This document shows positions 57,337-64,000 of a DNA stretch of 64,000 nt, piece after piece. This DNA is from Ophioderma brevispina. Its lineage: Eukaryota; Echinodermata; Ophiuroidea; Amphilepidida; Ophiodermatidae. Where the stretch lies: contig JAMKCH010022235.1 in the NCBI GenBank assembly GCA_023653785.1, positions 1 to 64,000 of the forward strand. Direction: 5' to 3'. The position numbers and the translations under genes were made by a program. How positions within the stretch are numbered: position 1 is the stretch's first letter; every line of letters starts with the position of its first letter. A model generated the notes under the pieces. That model had not been told where the DNA came from and did not search any database. It saw only the letters and a program-made list of their open reading frames with translations.

Positions 57337-59173
57337 CGGGGGGGCCACTTCTCAATGACAAGGGGGTATCATCCGTGTCCAATCAATCACAAAAGCACAC
57401 CCTAAATACGTTTTTCCGAAGCTTGAATATTCACCCCCTAAACACGTATCACAGCGCAATTAGCTACCCCTAAACAAGTACTTGATGGAATTGCGCCCCT
57501 AATGAAACCAGTATCACATAGCGCAATTTTGCAGTACCCTAAACAAGTTATTTTGTCTTTCCTCCCACCCTAAGCAGTAGTGATGCTATTTTACCCAATA
57601 CGTACCCCTTATACGTAAACTCCAAACTAATATTCTTTTGGACCCCAGAGAGGCCCTTGTGCCTGAGCTTGGTGTAATTCAGAAATATCTGGGAAAGGGA
57701 TGGAGAGGGGACCGCTTCTCTCTCTCGAGAAGCGCGAAACCCATGCCAAGTAATGTTTGCTCTCAGAAATCCCTTTTTTTCATCATTGCAAATTGATTAA
57801 AAACTATTTTGATATTTTAGTGCTTAACTTTAAAATGATATATAGGCCAATGATCCGACTGTTATAGAACAGGAAAATAAGTGCATCGAATGTAAGGTTT
57901 ATTTGAACTAATAATAATTAAAAGTGTTCATGATAGTTCATAAGCCGGCACGGAGTGGGTCGCGGAAACCTTGAAGGTATTTAGTTTTCAAGACATTTCC
58001 TATGGGTCTAAAGGATCCGGGCGAATTCGTATTTCGAGAACGTTATTTTCGTCACTTATTTTCCTCATTGGCAGCGCAGCGATAAATCGGCATTTTCCAC
58101 TGAAAATTGCCGAAATCAATATGCAACCCAATTAATGTCCCAAAAGTTTATTTAGAACATTATAAACTAGAATTGCCTGACATTTAAATAAATTCTTAGT
58201 TTTGAATGGGATAAACATTGTCCCCTTTCATCAAATGGAAAGTTGATTTATATAACCCTAACACTGCACAGTCTGTATATTGTGTGGACTTATCACAGAT
58301 CACAATATACCCACTTTCATCAATACTTGCACTTCCCTAGACCACAATCTACCACAAAATTTGATTGTGGTATATGTGGTATAAGCTTATAGTTGCTTAA
58401 TCATAACTATAACCAAATTGGAGTAACTATCATATACCACAAGATACCACAGTAAATAAACAACAAGAACAAGCTGCCACCATATGCCACAAGTACAGGG
58501 CTTTCCAGAGAAATTGTGGGCCCAGGGGAACCTTGGTGGTTCTAGGCTTACATGGGGGCGGGTCGGGTGCGGAGTGAACGTGAATATATACCACACTTTA
58601 TAAGTCAATGATACGATCACATACCACAAACTACCCCAAAATATTGTAGGTTCTATACTATCATATACCACAATATACCACAATATTACCTTGTGTGGTA
58701 TTTGTGGTCTAGAGCCTTGGGTTAGGGATAGAACTATTTTGGTTAAGCGACTAATCAGGCAATTACTAAAGGGATTCCGTCATTTCTCAATCTCAACAAA
58801 CCATAGGGTTGTTGCCTGTAACTAAAAATCATGTGTATGGTTTCTTCACCGCGCGTAGCGCGGACAGTTTTGAAAATTTACTGGATAATGAAAGCCACAG
58901 TTTGGAAGGCAAATACATACTTCCCGGAACACTTTTTAATTTTTTTATGCTGAAATGAATATTACCCTAAATGCGTAAGTCCCTCATTTAGAAAATAGAA
59001 CCCTTTTTCTTGATTTTGGGTTGGGCGATTTTTAGACCCTTTTCTTTCACTTTACGTACGTAACGTGCCGGATCCTGAAAAAAACTACCCTTTTTACGTT
59101 AATTCTTGGACACGGATGAAACCAGACCAACCGCCCTTGTGTATGAGACTGATCCCCCACCGGGGGGTGTTGC
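57337..59173. mobile_element. Candidate element with about 50-bp inverted ends
   Basis: CCGGGGGGGCCACTTCTCAA, TGACAAGGGGGTATCATCCG and TGTCC at 57337-57385 are answered in reverse complement by GGACACGGATGAAACCAG...CCGCCCTTGTGTATGAGACT and CCCCACCGGGG near 59109-59166. The interior has repeats and no transposase. It may be one element or two solitary inverted copies. Confidence 0.5.
58255..58720. repeat. Irregular ATACCACAA/TTGTGGTAT repeats
   Basis: About a dozen ATACCACA words and a few in inverted orientation (TGTGGTAT) occur, able to pair locally. There is no fixed period. Confidence 0.7.
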
Positions 59174-59479
59174 CACAACGTCAAGAATTTTGGTATAGTG
59201 TAACTTACAGTCTTCGATGACACGAAATCCGTGCATATATTAAAACTTTGATGTCTTAGGCATCCTACTACGCTCGATTTTAAAAAATACAAACGTTGCA
59301 CCAGGCTCATGCTTACATCCGTGAAAGGTTGACCCTAAAAGGGCACGAAGTGCCGAAAAATTGAAGCTAAACCACAGTCGTCTCCCACTTCCATGACTAC
59401 CGGGTGTATGTTCGTATTTAATTGGTAAGCGTTTAGCAAAGGGAAAAGTCGGAAAGTAATAGACGAAACAAAGATGGCG

Positions 59480-59705
59480 AGTAATAAGTCGAGGAAGGGT
59501 TTAAGGGGGGGGATTTTGTTGGGCAGTGAACAGGGGGTGGGAGGGGAAAGAAAAGGGGAGGAGAAGTGAAGCATAAAAGGGGTGATGGGTGGAGATTGGG
59601 CAGTTCGGGTAAAAGGAAAGTGCTGCTGTGGGGGGTAGAAAGGAGGGGGAGGTGGGCGGGGGGTAAGAAGGAGGAAGTGTGGTTTGTGGGGGAGTTGCCA
59701 ATGAA
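59480..59705. repeat. Purine-rich (G/A) tract
   Basis: G- and A-rich on the plus strand with many GGGG runs. The proline-rich minus-strand frame across it is a composition effect. It is followed by a short CpG-rich patch, GCCCGGCCGCGCGCCGCGTC, at 59731. Confidence 0.8.
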
Positions 59706-59794
59706 GTTTTGATTTCTTGTTTCCTGGTGCCCGGCCGCGCGCCGCGTCAGATTTAGAACGCCGCATCCTTCTAAATTTCATTATTTTCACTTCA

Positions 59795-60509
59795 ATAATT
59801 ATTTAATATTAACCTTCAAATATCACCCCAGATGGTCATAGAAAACCAGTCGCAAAATTCCTTTGCACATCGTATTTCATGAAAAGTGCCATTGCTTTAT
59901 TCCCTGTATTGCTTGTTCCCTGGTCAAATGCTAACTTAGCCTAAGTAACGGAACTTCACGCGCAATGTCGATAGGCAATACCGCAGTATCGCAACTGAGC
60001 GTACGTTGTAGATTTTGCATGATCGTTCTGTTGGGCGATTGCCATATGGCGTGACATGTGTAGTGTGTGAGACGTCTTCTCCTGCAGTCGATGTATCTTT
60101 AGACGAGTGGCGTTTTCATCTGCGGTATTCCCGGGGCGGTATTCCTGTAACTAATTTTCTTTCTGATTTGTTGAAAGTAAAGATGAATTTACCCCTTCGA
60201 TGTGTAGCGTGATGAAATTTATTGAAAGAAATTTGTGTACAAATCAATGAGCCAATCAGTTTGCCTGCGGTTCAAAATTCACCAACCCTGGCTCGTCAAG
60301 GTGCCAGTGTGGTGTTGTTTTATACTTGTTATTCGACTAAATGGAATAATATGGATCGGGTGCTGTAGCGGGTCATGTGCTGCATGAAATAAAACCAGAA
60401 ACAAAAGGGTTTCTGGGGTGGATGGTATTTCTTTACTACTATGCGGGGACAATGGGGTGGGGGACAATGTCCTGGCCGAGCAGCACATACACATGCATGT
60501 CAAGTGATT
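59795..60509. other. Unassigned sequence
   Basis: No recognised feature. Confidence 0.35.
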
Positions 60510-62150
60510 AGTGGGAAATGCTACTCATTCAATGATGCAGGGTGGGGAACTAAATATGTCCAGGTGGTTGAATGTTGAACTTTGTGGATCTTTTCGACTT
60601 TTGTGTGTGCAGATGTTTTTTTTTAATATATTTCAAAGTGAGTGGAAAATTAAAATACCACCTCATTCATTGAATGAGGGCCAGGTTGGGTGGGAACTAA
60701 AATCCTCAGTTGGTGAGATGTAAGACTTTGGAATTTGGCCCGCTTGTGGGGTGAAGATGTGTTTTTTTTCCTGATATACGCGTATACTTCACATGAAAAA
60801 ACGTCAGGTGGTTGAATGTTTTTTGAATCTTTGTTTGATATTTTGTGTATAGATGTTTTTCCCCCAAACATGTTTTTTTTTTCTGCCGTATAAATACGCG
60901 TATACATCAATTGATATGATAAGAAATACGTCCCAGGTGGTTGAAGTGTAGACGTTGGAATTTTGTCGTCTTTTGTGTGTGAAGATTTTTTTTCCAAAAA
61001 CTAACACAAAACAAAAAACTAAAAGACTAAAAAATTAAAAAAAAAAAAACAGAGAAAAATAGAAAATGAGTGAAAAGTGGAAGGGGGAGAAAGGGGATCG
61101 ACATGAGGCTCAAACGAGGCTTCCGGGCATGCTAGACGACACGTGAGTAGACGCAAAGCAGGTAACGAAGAGCGGTTTGGAGAGTTGAGGTCTATGGCCG
61201 TCACGGGCATCAGAGAAGGGCATGGGCGCGATACCACGATATGCCGACGAGACGTGAGGGGAATAACAGGTCGGAAGGGAGGCACTAAACCTCCAGAGCG
61301 CGTGAGAACAGACAGTGACTGGAAAACATATTCCGCGCGGGGGTGGTCCCTGTTTTTTTCTCTTTGTTGCTCTTTTTTGTCTGCCCCTGTTTTTTCCCTT
61401 GCCCTCGCCTCTTTGCCTTTTTTTTTCCTGCTCTCCCTCGTATGTGAATTTTTTTTTCTGATATATACACTAATACATCTGTATATGTCGGGTCCGTTGA
61501 ATGCAGAGTAGAGACTTTTTGAAATCTTGTTATCTTTTGTGTGTGAAGATTTTGTTTTTCCTCCGAAATATCGTGTATGCATCAATTGTATTGGTCACTA
61601 ACTATGTCATGTGGAATTGAATGTAGACTGGGAATTTTTTGTCGTCTTTTGTGGTGTGAAGATTTTTTTTCCCTGATATATACCTATACGTCGTGACAAA
61701 TGAAAATACGTCGTTGGTTGAATTGTTTGGCAATCTTTGTTAAATGAAGATTTATATTTTGTGTGTGAAGATGGTTTTCCCTGTTATATGCATATGTGAA
61801 TTTTTTTCCTGATATAATATTACGCGTATGTGAATTTTTTCTCGAATTTTTGTCGTCTTTTGTTGTAGATTTTTCCCCCCGATATATACCGTATAGCGTC
61901 GTGACTTGAAAATACGTCATGGTTGAATGTTTTTTGGAAATCTTTGTGATATTTTTGTATCGTCTTGTGTGGGTGGAGATGTTTTTTTTTTCCCTGATAT
62001 GCTTATGTGAATTTTTTCCTGATATATATATTCTAATATATATATGTGTGTGTGTGTATGTTGATTTTTTTTTTCTGACATACACTGATACATCTGTATA
62101 TGTCAGGGGTCGTTTCGATTCAGAGACTTTTTTTAATCTTTGCTGATCTG
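60510..62150 (+). repeat. Degenerate minisatellite, 100-130 bp unit
   Basis: The unit is built of GTGGTTGAATG, GACTTTGGAATTTTGTCGTC, TTTTGTGTGTGAAGAT, a T run, CCCTGATATATAC and ACGCGTATACATCAATTGAT. About ten drifting copies occur from 60570 to 62150. A unique, CpG-richer stretch (61010-61430) interrupts the array. T runs vary from 6 to 11. Confidence 0.75.
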
Positions 62151-62467
62151 TTCGTGTGTGAGGTGTGCTATGACTGTTTCCATATCCGACCTCTCGTCAT
62201 AGTCTTTTTCTTGCTCAATTGTATGAGTGGGGGGTAATAGGAAGAGGAATGGCAGACAAATGTTTTCCAGGATTTTATCGAACTCGTTACTCAATATTGA
62301 AACATATTGGGCTGAGGGTGTTTGGGTATCACACACATGCATTTAAAGTATGTTTTGCTTCTGACTGCCATGCTTGACGGAATTTGCAATATAATAGAGA
62401 GTACAGTCACAGTGGTTTGGAGAAAGGATTAACAGTGTAATTGTCAATTTCATTTTTGTTGTCTTTC

Positions 62468-62836
62468 ATAAAGTGGTGCGTGTTCCGATCGATTTGAGAC
62501 CACCCCCCGGCCAACGGGGCCCCCATTTTACCCGGAATTAAGTATAATTTGATATCAGATGATAATCGTATTTTTCTCATTAGTCTTCCCTGAAATTATT
62601 TCAGCTTTGAAAATCATTCTTTCCCAAGATACATGCATAAAACTGCCAAAGTTTTAGTGGTTTAACCGTCTATATTACACCCGGTAGTGAATAGGGCGTT
62701 GCACATGCATTATCGCATGTCTAGCCTCCAAAACACAGCATTGGTTTCCCACGGTAATAATGGGCACTTAAAGCAGTGTAGGGCTTTTCATCAAGTAAGA
62801 ACACTATAGACACAAATCAGAAAACAAGCACCTTAA
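62468..62836 (-). mobile_element. TTAA-type MITE, family A, copy 4
   Basis: In reverse orientation, with GTGCGTGTTCCGATCGATTTG at one end and AACAAGCACCTTAA at the other. GGTAAACC-like, TTTGATATCAGATGATAA, GGTTTCCCACGGTA and CATCAAGTAAGAACAC match the family. The left TTAA has mutated (CATAAAG). Confidence 0.8.
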
Positions 62837-62839
62837 AGA

Positions 62840-64000
62840 TAGTAAAATTGAAATAACCTGCCTTGTTTTATTTTTTTTTTTTTCAACATAACTCTAGAAA
62901 TAACCTTATGGGAGATGGGCAAAGTAAACCAGGTTTCTAGTCATATAAAAAAACAAGATCCATGACCCCATACATTTAAATACATTTACATTAATAACAG
63001 GAAAAACAACAGTAAGTTAAAGCTGGTATCATCCCGTGTTCATTTACACGACGTAATAGAGTTTATTTCTAATGTTTCTACAGACTCAAAACGATAAAAA
63101 TGAAAATATATGAAAAAAGTAAAAAATTAAAACTTTTGTCAAAATAATGAATAATGAAATCCGACCATCGTCACCTTTTAGAAATCTCCAACAGGAAAAT
63201 AAAATCATTTCCATTGGCCTAATCACGAAAATAAGGCGTGCTCGTGCGTATTCTAGAAGAAAATAAACCTGGAACAATCCAGGGGCGACCCACTGATCTA
63301 GTGGGGCGACTGCTATGTTTTAAAATTGGGGGATTTTTACGGTTTAAGAAATCACCTTTCAAAATCATCAGATTTTAACCATGAATGGAAATCAGTCAAG
63401 GAACAATGTGGCCCGTATATATAAAATAATTTCCAGGCCTACATCAAGGTAGATTTTCAATAAGTGCTGTATGTGTATTGTATGAGTCTGGATTGGCTTA
63501 TCCGCATCGGACCGCTGCGCACCCATCCCGGTTTTCAATAGAGTAAGGCACGTAGCGTGTTAGGAGGTAGGTACGTACACGTGCAACGCTACGGGTACGA
63601 GGGTAGCTAGAGCTAGCTAGGCTAGTGGCGCCAAGCTAAGGCTCAAGCACACTCGTTTTCAGTCTTTTTTTTTATCACGCCTGTTGTAATCTTAAGAATT
63701 TCTCCTGCATCTCTGTGATATGTCTCTCCCCTGTGAGTCACTTCTTTCACCCTCAATGGCGGAGTATCACCAATGATCAGTGTATCTTGTCAGTCACTCA
63801 TCACTTCCTGGCATGGTGGTTGGTGACGGGGGTCATTTCTTTTTGCAATGATCATTCGTCACTTGTGGCAGTGCGGCAACATCCAATACAGAAACCATGC
63901 CGATAAAACCTTATTCTGGTAATGAGGGGGTAGTTTCAAACTTCGATCCATCATCAGGGGAAGGGCGGCCAAGAAATCCCAAGTTTAGAACGTCGCCATT
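62840..64000. other. Unassigned sequence to the window edge
   Basis: A poly-T run lies at about 62867-62883 and a palindromic TAGCTAGAGCTAGCTAG word at 63605-63621. No gene was recognised. Confidence 0.4.

Noticed and set aside
59335..59790. 151-codon minus-strand proline-rich frame
   Set aside because: The proline-rich centre is the complement of a G/A tract; no homology recognised.
61019..61585. 188-codon minus-strand frame over the minisatellite
   Set aside because: It spans low-complexity and repeat sequence, has a basic poly-K/E segment from T/C runs, and shows no domain.

Overview
The window reads as non-coding nuclear DNA of a metazoan, most likely a marine invertebrate. The grounds are the repeat content: AT-rich intergenic sequence, tRNA-derived SINEs, Penelope-like, non-LTR, Tc1/mariner and piggyBac remnants, many small TTAA-flanked MITEs, satellites and a 28S rRNA fragment. 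An echinoderm or hemichordate is a guess; nothing seen fixes the phylum. There is no bacterial-style gene packing, no intact long ORF and no host gene I can name. Most open frames longer than 60 codons look like chance frames in repeats.

Layout. 0-9.7 kb: sparse, with dispersed repeat copies and a ~570 bp A-rich purine tract. 9.7-13.6 kb: repeat-dense. A TTAA MITE is split by a non-LTR retrotransposon fragment, which is split by a poly(A)-tailed retrocopy, which carries another TTAA MITE; then come a long-TIR foldback element and two tRNA-derived SINEs. 14-25 kb: a Penelope-like element 3' end with GIY-YIG remains, more TTAA MITEs, and repeats carrying exact AGGTCAAAGGTCA motifs. 27-34 kb: a 1.1 kb inverted-terminal element, a 1.4 kb tandem duplication, a MITE inserted in a reverse copy of its own family, and a broken Tc1-like transposase. 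34.5-46.1 kb: an unusual block of satellites, hairpins and a 1 kb foldback around a disrupted piggyBac transposase and the 5' part of a 28S gene; related satellite lies at both ends. 46-64 kb: LINE remnants, a further TTAA MITE, a 12-copy ~120 bp satellite, and a degenerate minisatellite.

The coding remnants are selfish-element enzymes (reverse transcriptases, transposases, an endonuclease), all broken. Many disruptions and copy-to-copy differences are single-base indels, especially at 34-46 kb and 51-52.7 kb, so part of the apparent decay may be uncorrected long-read error rather than evolution.
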